A DNA stretch of 64,000 bases, from contig NC_083590.1 of the NCBI RefSeq assembly GCF_027579695.1, positions 19,423,799 to 19,487,798 of the forward strand, given 5' to 3'. Shown piece by piece: positions 12,301 to 19,609 of this stretch (positions are counted from its first letter, which is position 1; the number at the start of each line of letters is the position of its first letter). The notes under the pieces were generated by a model, which saw only the letters and a program-made list of their open reading frames with translations, did no database searches and was not told where the DNA came from. The DNA is from Neoarius graeffei (Eukaryota; Chordata; Actinopteri; Siluriformes; Ariidae). The translations under genes were made by a program, and so were the position numbers.

Positions 12301-15300
12301 CGGAGTGGGGGCGGCACGGTGGTGTAGTGGTTAGCGCTGTCGCCTCACAGCAAGAAGGTCCTGGGTTCGAGCCCCGGGGCCGGCGAGGGCCTTTCTGTGC
12401 GGAGTTTGCATGTTCTCCCCGTGTCCGTGTGGGTTTCCTCCGGGTGCTCCGGTTTCCCCCACAGTCCAAAGACATGCAGGTTAGGTTAACTGGTGACTCT
12501 AAATTGACCGTAGGTGTGAGTGTGAATGGTTGTCTGTGTCAGCCCTGTGATGACCTGGCGACTTGTCCAGGGTGTACCCCGCCTTTCGCCCATAGTCAGC
12601 TGGGATAGGCTCCAGCTTGCCTGCGACCCTGTAGAAGGATAAAGCGGCTAGAGATAATGAGATGAGATCCTGCGGAGTGAGAAGGCCTAATGGCCTGTAT
12701 GCTGATTATCGATGAAACAGCTGATTGACAATTGTCCACATGTGATAGTCCGGTGCACACAGGACCAGGATTTAAATTAATATCTCCGCACAGTAAGAGA
12801 AGCATGCAGAAAACCACAGATGTACTCCGTTTTGATGATTCAGATGTTTTGCAAACACACTCTCTGTCCTCACACTGTAAACGCTGGTCTCGCACTCGCC
12901 CATCGTCCAAAACTTTGGAGTAGATGATATATTGACCCCAGTTGACAGCGCAGCCTCCTTGAGAGTAGGCCAGCAGGGCTGAGCATTTGCCTGCAAGGCA
13001 GTTTCCCCACAGTTGTACAGCCGTGATGATAGTTAAGAAGAGCATTAGTTTGAGCAGACATGAAAACTCCTTGGCTCTAAAATGGGAGTAACATCGCCAT
13101 GGCACCCAGCTCCCACATAAAGTTTGATGATCAGGCGGTCTCCCCGTTTGTTTTGAGATAGGTGAAACAGCAGCACCTGCCACTCTGCTGCTACCTGCCG
13201 CCATGTTTCCTGCTAGCTCTCACACACATGAGGGAGGGGCTGCTCCTGAAAGCCGCAAGCTTTCACAAGCAAATACATGACTGATATCACGCCGACTTTA
13301 TGATTATCATGTAGAATCTATAGCTCTACGTACCTTTATCTTATGTCATTTCACAACACATGTTCTGACAGGAGGACTGTCTTTGGATCCGGCATAGCTA
13401 CTAGTAGACCCCCTCCGGAATACTGGCAGTGTTGCCGGATTGGGAGGTTTCCCGCCCAGTTGGGCGGTTTCAAGTGCATTTTGGTGGGTTTTGAACATAT
13501 TTTGGGCTGGAAAACGTCAGCAGTATCTGGCAACAGATACTGCTGACGTTTTCCAGCCCAAAATATGTTCAAAACCCACCAAAATGCACTTGAAACCGCC
13601 CAACTGGGCGGGAAACCTCCCAATCTGGCAACACTGTGTAGGCACTGCTGATGGTAGTAACACACGTTTGTGCTGAACTGAACACCCAAGAGATTCTTTT
13701 AAGCTGGGAAGGGTGTCAAAACAATCCAAATGGAAGTGTTCAGAGCACAGGACGGATGTTGGTGAGGGCTCCCACTTGTCACGAGTGCGCCTGACTTGCT
13801 TCACCCACTTCGCATGCAGCTCGGGATCTCTGGGAAACTTGAATAAACTTACCCCATCCTTGTGGGTTTTGGAGCAAAAGCCGGCAACACAACGCGAAGG
13901 CATAACTAATATAATGTATAATAATGTCTAATAAAAATACTAATAATGATAAACTGAACACCTGCCGCATCAACAACAAACTGGTAAGTTAGGAGGAAGG
14001 TTCTTTCGCTGACGTCATATAGCCCCTCCTCCTCATTCGTCTCCTGGGTGCTGCAGCCCCGTCAAATTTGCCCAAATAGCTGCGTTTTTTATCATAACTT
14101 GTAAAATAGGCGCCTTCGTGAATTAATATATGGATCATCGGGAATTACTTTTTATGTTATAAAACATCGCCAAAGATGTCAAAAACGTGTCATCAGCACT
14201 TTAAGGAGTTGAAAAAAAAAAATATATATATATATATATCTCATCTCATCATCTCTAGCCGCTTTATCCTTCTACAGGGTCGCAGGCAAGCTGGAGCCTA
14301 TCCCAGCTGACTACGGGCGAAAGGCGGGGTACACCCTGGACAAGTCGCCAGGTCATCACAGGGCTGACACATAGACACAGACAACCATTCACACTCACAT
14401 TCACACCTACGGTCAATTTAGAGTCACCAGTTAACCTAACCTGCATGTCTTTGGACTGTGGGGGAAACCGGAGCACCCGGAGGAAACCCACGCGGACACG
14501 GGGAGAACATGCAAACTCCACACAGAAAGGCCCTCGCCGGCCCCGGGGCTCGAACCCAGGACCTTCTTGCTGTGAGGCGACAGCGCTAACCACTACACCA
14601 CCGTGCTGCCCCATATATATATATATATATATATAATCTCGATGTTGCTGTCCTTGTCGTCGTTCTTGTGAACACGGAACTGATAACTTTGTTTACACTC
14701 TTGAATAGCTCTTCATGACGACAACCGGAAGTGTACCAACACGATGGGGTGTGTAGCGCCACCTGTGGCTCGGGTGCACAATGTACCTCACACAATAGCT
14801 CGATTCCCTTGTGTGCATGTAGGATTGGATTTCTCTGGCACCCCTGCTGGGACCCTTAGCTCAATTACCGACAGTAGCTTGATTTGGATGTGCATGTAAA
14901 CGTACTGAGTGAGCCTTCGACACCCATGAGCCTGTCGCCGGTTCACCGGTTGTCCTTTGGATCCTTGGACCACTTTTGGTAGGTACTAACCACTGCATAC
15001 CAGGAACACCGAACAAAATGGCACATCTTGTGAGATGCTCAGACCCAGTCATCTCGCCATCACAATTTGGTCTTTGTCAGAGTCTCTCGGATCCTTACAC
15101 TTGCCCATTTTTCCTGCTTCCATCACATCAACTTCAAGAACTGACTGTTCTCTCTCTTGCTGCCTAATGTATCCCACCCCTTGACAGGTGCCGTTGTCAC
15201 GAGATAATGTTATTCACTTCCTGTCAGTGTTTTTTTATTTTTATAGCTGATCAGTGTATTCTAATAGTGTTGTACTGTATAATCACATGCAGGATGTTCC

Positions 15301-17506
15301 TTAAGCACGTGTGTGTGTGATTTGATATGGTGACGTTTTTTAGCGTTTTGGAAGGAGGCTCCAGTGTCAGCACTTTGTAACTGTCTCCATGGCTTATTAA
15401 CTTCCATTAAGAAGGTTTAAAGGAATAAAACAATTCAGGACCTAGAAATAATCCAGAATTTTGAATGAGTATTGAAAATATCGAACAACTTCATCAGTCC
15501 GCAGCTTTGTTTATTTCCAGTTGAAAATGGAGGGGGGAAAAAAAAAGATTTTTGGGCCCTGCTGTATAATCATGCTGTAAGCCATGGGGCTTTTCTTTCC
15601 GTCAGCCGTCATCTCATCATTATGTTGACGTGACTCTGGTTCGTGGGCGTCTGCTGGGGAAGATCAGACCTCCGTATCGGACGCCTGCAGAGTTCGTGTC
15701 TGATCTGTGGCTTCTCCTCAACACGCTGCACAATTCCTCAAAGGTAAACGTGTACGGTTTGGGCTTCATCTCTCATCTCGGTGTAGGACTTGAAACCATT
15801 TTATCATTTATAAATGATGGAAGGAAAAACAAGCTTAAACATGTAAAGGCTTCGATTGTCACCTGGTGTCTTGTTTAGAGAACAGAAAAATTAATTCTGT
15901 GTGCAACAGTGCCATCATAGGTCAAATATTACTTTCAGAGAGAGGGAGCGCAATGTTAAACCTTTTTACTGAATTTAAAGGAGAACTGAAGTCATTTTTA
16001 AACTTGCTTTATTTCTTAATTAATGGGTTAAATTGGCAACTAATTGCAATTAAATATTATACTTATCGGCCTATTCGGTTTGTAGCCGTGTTTTGAATTT
16101 AGTTCGTTTGGTCCACGGCAGGCGTCACTTATCCGCGCGATCTTCACGAGACTTGTGCGAGACTTCGAAACGTGAAGTGTCAGCCAGGTGTCAGTGCCGC
16201 CATTTTGAAAACTGTTTTCCAAACGAAGTATTGCACAAAAACGAGTTTAAATGACGATTACTGCCTACTTTTTTCAAACTTTCCTGATTGCTATCAAAAC
16301 AAACAAAACTTCCGGCTTGATTACATCAGCATTCGAAAGAGGGCGCACACGTCTTTTGACAACCCCTGTGTCTGAAAGTGAGGACGCCATTTTGTAGTGC
16401 TGTCCGAAACCTTAGTGAGGATTATTTACACCCTATATAGTGCACTCAAAGTATCCCACAATGCATCACGAAAAGTAGTGCACAACGATGGTCACTAACC
16501 AAACCAATATATCCCATCATGCATTGCGGTCGCGCTGAAAGAAATCAAATTAAAAGTCTCAAATGTGATTTAGTAAAAGGCAGCGGCAAAGAAGAAAGTA
16601 AGTATTCAGCCTTGATGTAAAGAAGTGAAAGCTGCAGGTGCTTTGTATTGATTAATGTGGGAAATGCGCTCAGTATAATATGGATTTATCACAAAAACAC
16701 ACGCATGGATTTATTATTTTGAAACCCAGCAGCCGGCTGATCTGGCACGCTTTAATTGTGCGACAGTAATGACGTAAATACCAGCGTGACGGACTAGTGT
16801 CCGAAAGAGGGTTTACATTTTGCCAATGAGCTCACTATATAGTCCTCTATATAGTAATTCCCTATGTAGGGAGTAGTGAACGAGTGAGCGATTTCGGACA
16901 TGGGGAACGTTGGCAGACGTCGGTCGCTTTGATTTCCGCTGTATGTTTTACTTCCGTCCTACGATGTCTCGCACAGGTCTCAACGAATCTCGTTTACAGC
17001 CATTGCTTTGACATATGGACTGATATATTAGAGTATTTCAAACACTCGTAACGTGCTATAGCAGTGACAAAATGGCGATCAAAAGTGCATTCCGATATTT
17101 AATAAAATGAGAGAATTTTGATGAAAAAATTGCCTTCAGTTCCCTTTTAAAGGAGCTTCTTCATGGTTTCTTCTCAGAGAAAGAAATCCTATTATCCTGA
17201 TTTTAAATAAGTTTATTCGCAGAATATTGTATTATAAAAACATCACGTCGGCACACGTGTAGCCCATACGAGGGAATGTTCATCAGTGAGGAATGAATTG
17301 ATTACGTGATGAAGTGAAATTTGTTTTTGTTCCCTCTGTGCCACTAGAAAATGCTGCATGTGGAACATCTTCAGAGATTCTTCTCGAAGCAGCTACACAG
17401 TGTGTTCGGGACTGATTTACAACCGTCGCTCCTCACAGACCCGTACGGAGGAGAGAACACGGAGGGACGGAGGGAGAAAGCGCGAACTCTACGACACCCA
17501 AAATGA
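3336..17506 (+). CDS. trim28-like: TRIM28/TIF1-family chromatin corepressor, 3' part of the gene
   Basis: Seven + strand exons join in frame: 3336-3366 (tentative), 3448-3583, 5384-5532, 6332-6440, 6531-6599, 15606-15743 and 17348-17506. Without the tentative first exon they give 252 residues and a stop. Domains in order are an HP1-box-like PRISL, a C4HC3 PHD finger and an atypical bromodomain whose opening QRKCEYLLLSLSCH resembles TRIM28. TIF1 proteins bind HP1 and SUMO-linked silencing factors in the nucleus; in mammalian TRIM28 the PHD acts as a SUMO E3. The RING, B-boxes and coiled coil should lie left of the window. Introns are loaded with repeats, one of 9 kb. TRIM24/33 paralogues are the main alternative, but the PRISL context and the short divergent bromodomain favour TRIM28. 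Confidence 0.85.
3448..3583 (+). CDS. trim28-like: trim28-like exon with HP1-box-like motif
   Basis: The acceptor is CCCACAG and the donor CAG|GTAACC. The exon encodes LPRISLCRL, matching the PxVxL chromoshadow-binding box of TRIM28 (PRVSL) with V to I, followed by a stretch ending SVIQEDGQ that parallels the segment after the box in mammals. It ends in phase 0, as the next exon requires. Binding to HP1 is inferred from the motif only. Confidence 0.8.
3791..4170 (+). mobile_element. V-SINE copy with target duplication
   Basis: The head is tRNA-like (box A-like GGTGTAGTGGTTAGCACTG, box B-like GGGTTCGAGCC). The conserved central domain follows (CATGTTCTCCCCGTGTC, CCACAGTCCAAAGACATG) and then a tail of GATGAGAT units. 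It is flanked by TACATAAAC at 3782-3790 and 4171-4179. It sits in a trim28-like intron. Open frames seen in all copies are by-products of the SINE sequence. Confidence 0.92.
4640..5300. repeat. Polypyrimidine tract built of degenerate CTCTCTCGCTTTGTCC-type units
   Basis: Some 650 bases of the + strand are almost purely C and T, with recurrent CTCTCTCGCTTTGTCCTC and TTTCCATC blocks spaced about 40-60 bp. Lack of purines removes stop codons in several frames, which yields long apparent frames on both strands that are not genes. It lies in the intron just before the PHD exon. Confidence 0.9.
5384..5532 (+). CDS. trim28-like: trim28-like exon, first part of PHD finger
   Basis: The acceptor is TTCCGCCTCTTCAG and the donor GTGGGT. 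Phase 0 in, two bases out. It encodes HCAACRISGQ, FQCCVCQ and FHRECHLPL: the first four zinc ligands as CxxC and CxxC, then H-x-x-C. An inner AG at 5396-5397 would break the phase with the previous exon, so 5384 is chosen as start. Confidence 0.85.
5676..5943. repeat. 25-bp tandem array (about 10.7 units)
   Basis: The unit CTGTTGCGCTGTAGTGTCTG plus CGTCG repeats head to tail. The first three units carry CACTG and the rest CGCTG. Because 25 is not a multiple of 3, the array is read in all three frames, and on the minus strand none contains a stop. Confidence 0.95.
6332..6440 (+). CDS. trim28-like: trim28-like exon, end of PHD finger and linker
   Basis: The acceptor is CCCATTGCAG and the donor GTGAGG. 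It completes the PHD with WQCVLCRD, the final CxxC pair preceded by the conserved tryptophan, and runs through a polar linker to LYEQR, where the bromodomain-like region begins. Confidence 0.87.
6531..6599 (+). CDS. trim28-like: trim28-like exon, start of bromodomain-like region
   Basis: The acceptor is TTCTTTACAG and the donor GTAAGC; 23 codons, phase 0 at both ends. It encodes KCEYLLLSLSCHKHSSTLY, closely resembling the TIF1 helix that starts RKCERLLL and contains a CHE/CHK turn. The next exon lies 9 kb downstream across repeats. Confidence 0.87.
6848..7260 (+). mobile_element. Tc1-like fragment (5' part), with an inverted internal piece
   Basis: From about 6848 the sequence follows the start of a common fish Tc1-like element: a KRKDL-like start, AGAGACTCTGATAAGGACCA, then GGTGTTCCTGGT and ACCAAAAGTGGTCCAAGGA. 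It is full of stops. A reversed copy of the segment GGTCCAATCCTACAG ... TTTTTCAGCAG makes a fold-back at 7110-7248. No 3' half is present. A sister fragment lies on the minus strand at 14905-15258. Confidence 0.75.
7270..7470. mobile_element. Miniature-element end with TTTACATGCAC motifs
   Basis: The stretch begins AGTGCGTTTACATGCACA and carries repeated TCGA.TTTCTG and GGCATGTAAACAC blocks. A mirror-image counterpart (GTGCATGTAAACGTACTG, about 14890-14907) lies 7.6 kb away. Such termini occur on non-autonomous Harbinger-like fish elements; that assignment is an inference. Confidence 0.5.
7550..7625 (+). pseudogene. Short MYB/SANT-like fragment next to the miniature-element end
   Basis: Around 7560-7600 the + strand can be read as FWSNEEIEFMLM, the opening of a MYB/trihelix-like domain of the sort found in Harbinger companion proteins, before a stop. 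Only about a dozen residues support this, so it is tentative. Confidence 0.3.
8298..9119 (-). pseudogene. LINE reverse transcriptase, C-terminal part
   Basis: This open stretch of 273 residues follows the YADD box in another frame. It includes WLRDSCLTLNLEKTV, KYLGVTLDPTLTFKHHV and a helical tail with FGKSTFSCIAMTEWN, all usual for the thumb and C-terminal part of L2/CR1-type reverse transcriptases. It is separated from the palm by frameshifts near 9150 and 9110. Confidence 0.85.
9126..10392 (-). pseudogene. LINE reverse transcriptase, fingers and palm
   Basis: Overlapping frames encode a linker (GKEIKETRWSGIVDNKS ... KKLWNCIDKLLG) and the RT core: VHKSGNVQEACNYRPISILP, FGFKKKHSTDTA, FLDLHKAFDTVNHNKLLDKL and LGVPQGSILGPLLFSIYI. 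A frameshift near 9735 divides linker and core. Another at about 9170 precedes the MYADD box (around 9110-9125), so no functional enzyme can result. Confidence 0.88.
10539..11340. mobile_element. Harbinger-like MITE in the LINE
   Basis: Ends GGCCCAATTCTAATTTC and GAAATGGGATTCGGCC are inverted, with CCCCTTCCCC-rich subterminal parts. The element is flanked by TTA (10536-10538, 11341-11343), a 3-bp duplication characteristic of PIF/Harbinger. Removal restores the LINE text across the site. No transposase frame is present. Confidence 0.8.
11350..12307 (-). pseudogene. LINE APE-type endonuclease remnant
   Basis: The minus strand encodes NTRSVISKTEQLQHLL, LTETWL, YRRDR and GGGVLIYVKD, then MGDFNLNWLD (about 11690-11730) and SSQTLIDLIFTN, in the order of AP-endonuclease motifs. 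A stop near 11795 and a SINE at 11449-11639 interrupt it. Confidence 0.8.
11449..11639 (-). mobile_element. tRNA-derived SINE with poly(A), in the LINE
   Basis: On the minus strand it starts GGGGGCGTCGTGGCTCAGGT (box A-like), has GGGTTCAATTCC (box B), and ends in an A-rich tail. The duplication ATCTGAAACATTTCC is present at 11434-11448 and 11640-11654, so the insertion limits are exact. It is a different family from the V-SINEs. Confidence 0.92.
12308..12666 (+). mobile_element. V-SINE copy in the LINE
   Basis: Typical head, centre and GATGAGAT tail. The 13-bp duplication ATCCTGCGGAGTG stands at 12295-12307 and 12667-12679. It is inserted opposite to the LINE transcription direction. Confidence 0.95.
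12667..13204 (-). pseudogene. LINE leader peptide with 2A-like motif
   Basis: From the ATG at 13204 the minus strand reads a basic start, a hydrophobic run (LLKLMLFLTIITAVQLW, about residues 50-66), a cysteine-rich middle and a second hydrophobic stretch ending GDINLNPGPV, whose codons occupy 12761-12787. NPGP preceded by D-I is typical of 2A ribosome-skipping peptides; here N replaces the usual E. 2A-like leaders are known in some non-LTR retrotransposons. Function is not shown by sequence alone. Confidence 0.6.
13426..13640. repeat. Fold-back element, about 100-bp arms
   Basis: CAGTGTTGCCGGATTGGG starts the left arm and its near-perfect reverse complement CCCAATCTGGCAACACTG ends the right arm. 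The centre is CAGTATCTGGCAACAGATACTG. Termini CAGTGTTGCC recall hAT elements, but I found no clean 8-bp duplication. It interrupts the THAP coding fragment to its right. Confidence 0.9.
13632..13903 (-). pseudogene. THAP zinc-finger domain fragment
   Basis: From the ATG at 13903 the minus strand encodes a full THAP (C2CH) DNA-binding domain of about 85 residues: C5 and C10 (MPSRCVAGFC), the W of HAKWVKQV, C53-x2-H56 (VLCSEHF) and the closing AVPT motif. THAP domains occur in host transcription factors and in transposases. Translation then runs into the fold-back element at 13640 and ends. It lies antisense in a trim28-like intron. Loss of all downstream sequence suggests a dead gene copy or transposase remnant. 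Confidence 0.75.
14239..14611 (-). mobile_element. V-SINE copy inside an AT microsatellite
   Basis: Complete V-SINE in minus orientation, flanked on both sides by runs of AT (14222-14238 and 14613-14634). The duplication cannot be measured within the simple repeat. Confidence 0.9.
14905..15258 (-). mobile_element. Tc1-like fragment (5' end), minus strand
   Basis: The minus strand starts at a terminal ACACTGATCAGCTAT (about 15258), runs through the short leader and the N-terminal transposase region (GATCCGAGAGACTCTGACAA, ACCAAAAGTGGTCCAAGGAT), and stops near 14905 at the miniature-element end. It is the same region of the same family as 6848-7080 but inverted. Confidence 0.75.
15606..15743 (+). 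CDS. trim28-like: trim28-like exon, middle of bromodomain-like region
   Basis: The acceptor is TTTCCGTCAG and the donor GTAAAC; 46 codons in phase 0. It encodes VDVTLVRGRLLGKI and PPYRTPAEFVSDLWLLLNTL, paralleling the TRIM28 segment LDLTLIRARLQEKL ... PPYSSPQEF. The canonical acetyl-lysine-binding Asn/Tyr pattern of true bromodomains is not evident, as in TRIM28. Confidence 0.87.
15979..17146. mobile_element. TTAA-flanked element, copy 2
   Basis: AGGAGAACTGAAG and CTTCAGTTCCCTT ends with TTAA at 15975-15978 and 17147-17150. It is the same family as 1525-2988 and 40593-41260 and carries the CCATTTTGAAAACTG and GTCTCGCACAGG blocks seen in them. It is split by a nested element (16363-16905) and occupies the last trim28-like intron. 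Confidence 0.82.
16363..16905. mobile_element. 543-bp MITE nested in TTAA element copy 2
   Basis: Imperfect inverted ends CCCCTGTGTCTGAAA and TTTCGGACATGGGG, with a further internal pair around CTATATAGT. Comparison with copies 1 and 3 gives the empty site GACAACGTTGG-like; only AA is duplicated (16361-16362, 16906-16907). The family is unassigned. Confidence 0.7.
17348..17506 (+). CDS. trim28-like: trim28-like terminal exon
   Basis: The acceptor is GTGCCACTAG. The exon encodes HLQRFFSKQLHSVFG, the last bromodomain-like helix, then a basic tail and a TGA stop at 17504-17506. The helix resembles the TRIM28 LQRFFETRMNEAFG region. The tail sequence is unlike mammals. Confidence 0.87.
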   Translation, partial: KMLHVEHLQRFFSKQLHSVFGTDLQPSLLTDPYGGENTEGRREKARTLRHPK

Positions 17507-17627
17507 ATCTGATCACTTTTGCTAATGTTTTGCACCTTTTTTTTTTTTTTTTGCACATTAAGTCTGTTTTTCTCACGAGGGAGCGGTGTGTCACCGGTTT
17601 GTTTAGTGTGGGTTTGTTTTTTCCTGG

Positions 17628-17633
17628 AATAAA
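17628..17633 (+). terminator. Poly(A) signal of the trim28-like gene
   Basis: AATAAA stands about 120 bp after the stop codon, with a GT-rich stretch just before and after it, so the 3' UTR would be short. Confidence 0.7.
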
Positions 17634-18126
17634 TTTTGATCAGACACTGAATCCTGTCTCGGTCTTAAACAGCTGATTAGTGAGGAGGTGCTTCTAAAAT
17701 AACATTATTAAAATATACACGGCATGCTACATTCACGTCAATGAATTGGTCATTTTGGAGGGAAAGCTCAATTTTTGAGAATAGTGTGTGTAAGTGAAAA
17801 TCCCACCCACCATTCAGCCCCCTATCTGAAGCCATGCCTTAAAAAAAAAAAAGAATGCACACCGCCTGACTACTGCTAGAGGACGAGTCCACGGGGGGGA
17901 GAGAGGAGTGTAGTGCATCATTATCATCATATCTAACTACCTTGTGTCTTATTCACACACACACATCTAACCTTATCATAATGAATGTAAATGACAAACT
18001 GGTTGATGACTAGCTCACTAGTTTCAGCAGTATGTAGCCTTCTAGCCTTGTGGAAGACCCCGGTCATGCACAATGAGTGCACAAGCAGGGTGCATGTACT
18101 GTAGGCAGATAGATGGATCATTTCAT

Positions 18127-18485
18127 TATCTCTAGCCGCTTTATCCTTCTACAGGGTCGCAGGCAAGCTGGAGCCTATCCCAGCTGACTACGGGTGAAAG
18201 GCAGGGTACACCCTGGACAAGTCGCCAGGTCATCACAGGGCTGACACATAAATACAGACAACCATTCACATTCACACCTACGGTCAATTTAGAGTCACCA
18301 GTTAACCTAACCTGCATGTCTTTGGACTGTGGGGGAAACCGGAGCACCCGGAGGAAACCCACGCGGACACGGGGAGAACATGCAAACTCCGCACAGAAAG
18401 GCCCTCGCCGGCCACGGGGCTCGAACCCGGACCTTCTTGCTGTGAGGCGACAGCGCTAACCACTACACCACCGTGCTGCCCCAGG
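18127..18485 (-). mobile_element. V-SINE copy
   Basis: Complete minus-strand copy with duplication TGGATCATTTCAT at 18114-18126 and 18486-18498, about 500 bp past the trim28-like poly(A) signal. Confidence 0.95.
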
Positions 18486-18564
18486 TGGATCATTTCATTT
18501 ATAAAAGTTTTGGATGGAAAAGCCAATAGTATTTTTAAATACAGAGTTATTTGGCTTTATTGCA

Positions 18565-18708
18565 GTACATTACTGGCATTTAGCAGGTGGGGGTTCGGTG
18601 TCTTGTGCAAAGGGCACTTCAGCTATTCCTGCTGGTCCAGGGACTTGAACCAACAACCTTTTGGTTCCAAAGCTATTTCTCTAACCATTAGGCCATGGCT
18701 TCCCCTTG
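18565..18708 (-). mobile_element. tRNA-derived SINE of the GCATTTAGCAG-tail type
   Basis: The minus strand starts GGCCTAATGGTTAGAGAAATA (box A-like), then GGTTCAAGTCCC (box B) and ends CTGCTAAATGCCAGTAATG. Two relatives occur at 49205-49362 and 53956-54121. Confidence 0.75.
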
Positions 18709-19064
18709 CAAAAGGGACTACTGTATTGAAGGAAACGCTGTTTGTGACTTGAAAATATTACAGTACACTTTTTATATTGAGAGACAGAATATAAAACTTA
18801 CTTTAAACGTCATATCCAGAGCAGTGGTGCAGTACTGGTGCTCACATTCCAGCAGAAGAAAGTATTTCTTCTCATTTTATGCTTCAGGAGTGGCTTTTTT
18901 TTTTCCTATTACCTTGCATTCTTAGAAAGTAAATGACATTACACATACAGGATGGAATAAAAACGTGTGTTCTACAGTATTCCCTTCTAGTGGGTTTCAT
19001 TCCTTTGGTTTGATAGCATGCGATATTGTCAGCATATCGCTTATCCTGCGTGTATTATGTCACT

Positions 19065-19380
19065 CTATCCAATAGAGAACGAGCGTTGAATATGGTTTAC
19101 GATGTTGCATGGTTGTCGGAGACGTAAAACTTCTGCACTCGCGAGCAACTGGGACAGTTTGTAAACAAACATGGCCGCCAAGTTTGCTTTGTTAAATACG
19201 CGAGATTTTGAGCGAATTTTGAAAGAGAAAGACGCGTTGAACACCTGAAAAGAATATTGGCTCGCTTTTTTCCTGTGGTATATCAAATATATTCCATTCA
19301 GCTACTTGTCTTTGACTCATTCAGTATCGTGCTAGCTGAATGGAATATATCTGATATACCACTCAACGCCAGACAATATT
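19065..19380. mobile_element. Non-autonomous element with hairpin and a short recombinase-like fragment
   Basis: A short frame at 19171-19248 (MAAKFALLNTRDFERILKEK) ends at a TGA. It is followed by an inverted repeat GTGGTATATC ... GATATACCAC (19273-19363, arms about 28 bp). The peptide resembles the N-terminus of the DUF3504/Crypton tyrosine-recombinase-like proteins common in fish; that is a weak match from memory. Confidence 0.4.
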
Positions 19381-19384
19381 ATTT

Positions 19385-19605
19385 AAATATTGTACCTTTA
19401 GAGGTGCCATGGCTTGTCGCTGAGGCAGGACCCTCTATGGTACTTATTTGTACCCTTTATATACTGCTTCGGAACATATATGTACCTTTTTGGCCCTAAA
19501 AAGGTCCACGTAGTTACCTCGAGGTCCAATATTGAGCCCTAGGAGGTACATTAGTGTAGATTGTACTTTGGGGGGACAGAAATGGACTCCTACTGTAGCC
19601 CTGTT
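19385..19605. repeat. Interspersed repeat with TGTACCTTTTAG-type motifs
   Basis: The same text (GGTACTTATTTGTACC, GGCCCTAAAAAGG, GACCTCAGGGCAA-like) appears at 32511-32604 plus 33275-33425. It contains no coding sequence. Confidence 0.6.
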
Positions 19606-19609
19606 TCTG

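Larger units (their letters stand above)
7945..13205 (-). mobile_element. Dead APE-type non-LTR retrotransposon (LINE, CR1/L2-like), minus strand
   Basis: Read on the minus strand from 13205 to about 7945, it contains a leader with a 2A-like NPGP motif, an APE endonuclease, a reverse transcriptase with YADD and a C-terminal domain, and ends in an ATTACAATTACAATT-type tail. Frameshifts break it in several places. Three younger elements interrupt it (10539-11340, 11449-11639, 12308-12666), each with its own target duplication. It lies antisense in the 9-kb intron of the trim28-like gene. Confidence 0.88.

Noticed and set aside
12320-12380. tRNA gene (box A and box B in SINE heads)
   Set aside because: The cloverleaf is degenerate and always followed by SINE sequence and target duplications.
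12207-12608. Recurring frames of 70-130 codons with VGFLRVLRFPPQSKDMQVRL
   Set aside because: The same peptide appears in nearly every V-SINE, both orientations; it is the SINE sequence translated, not a gene family.
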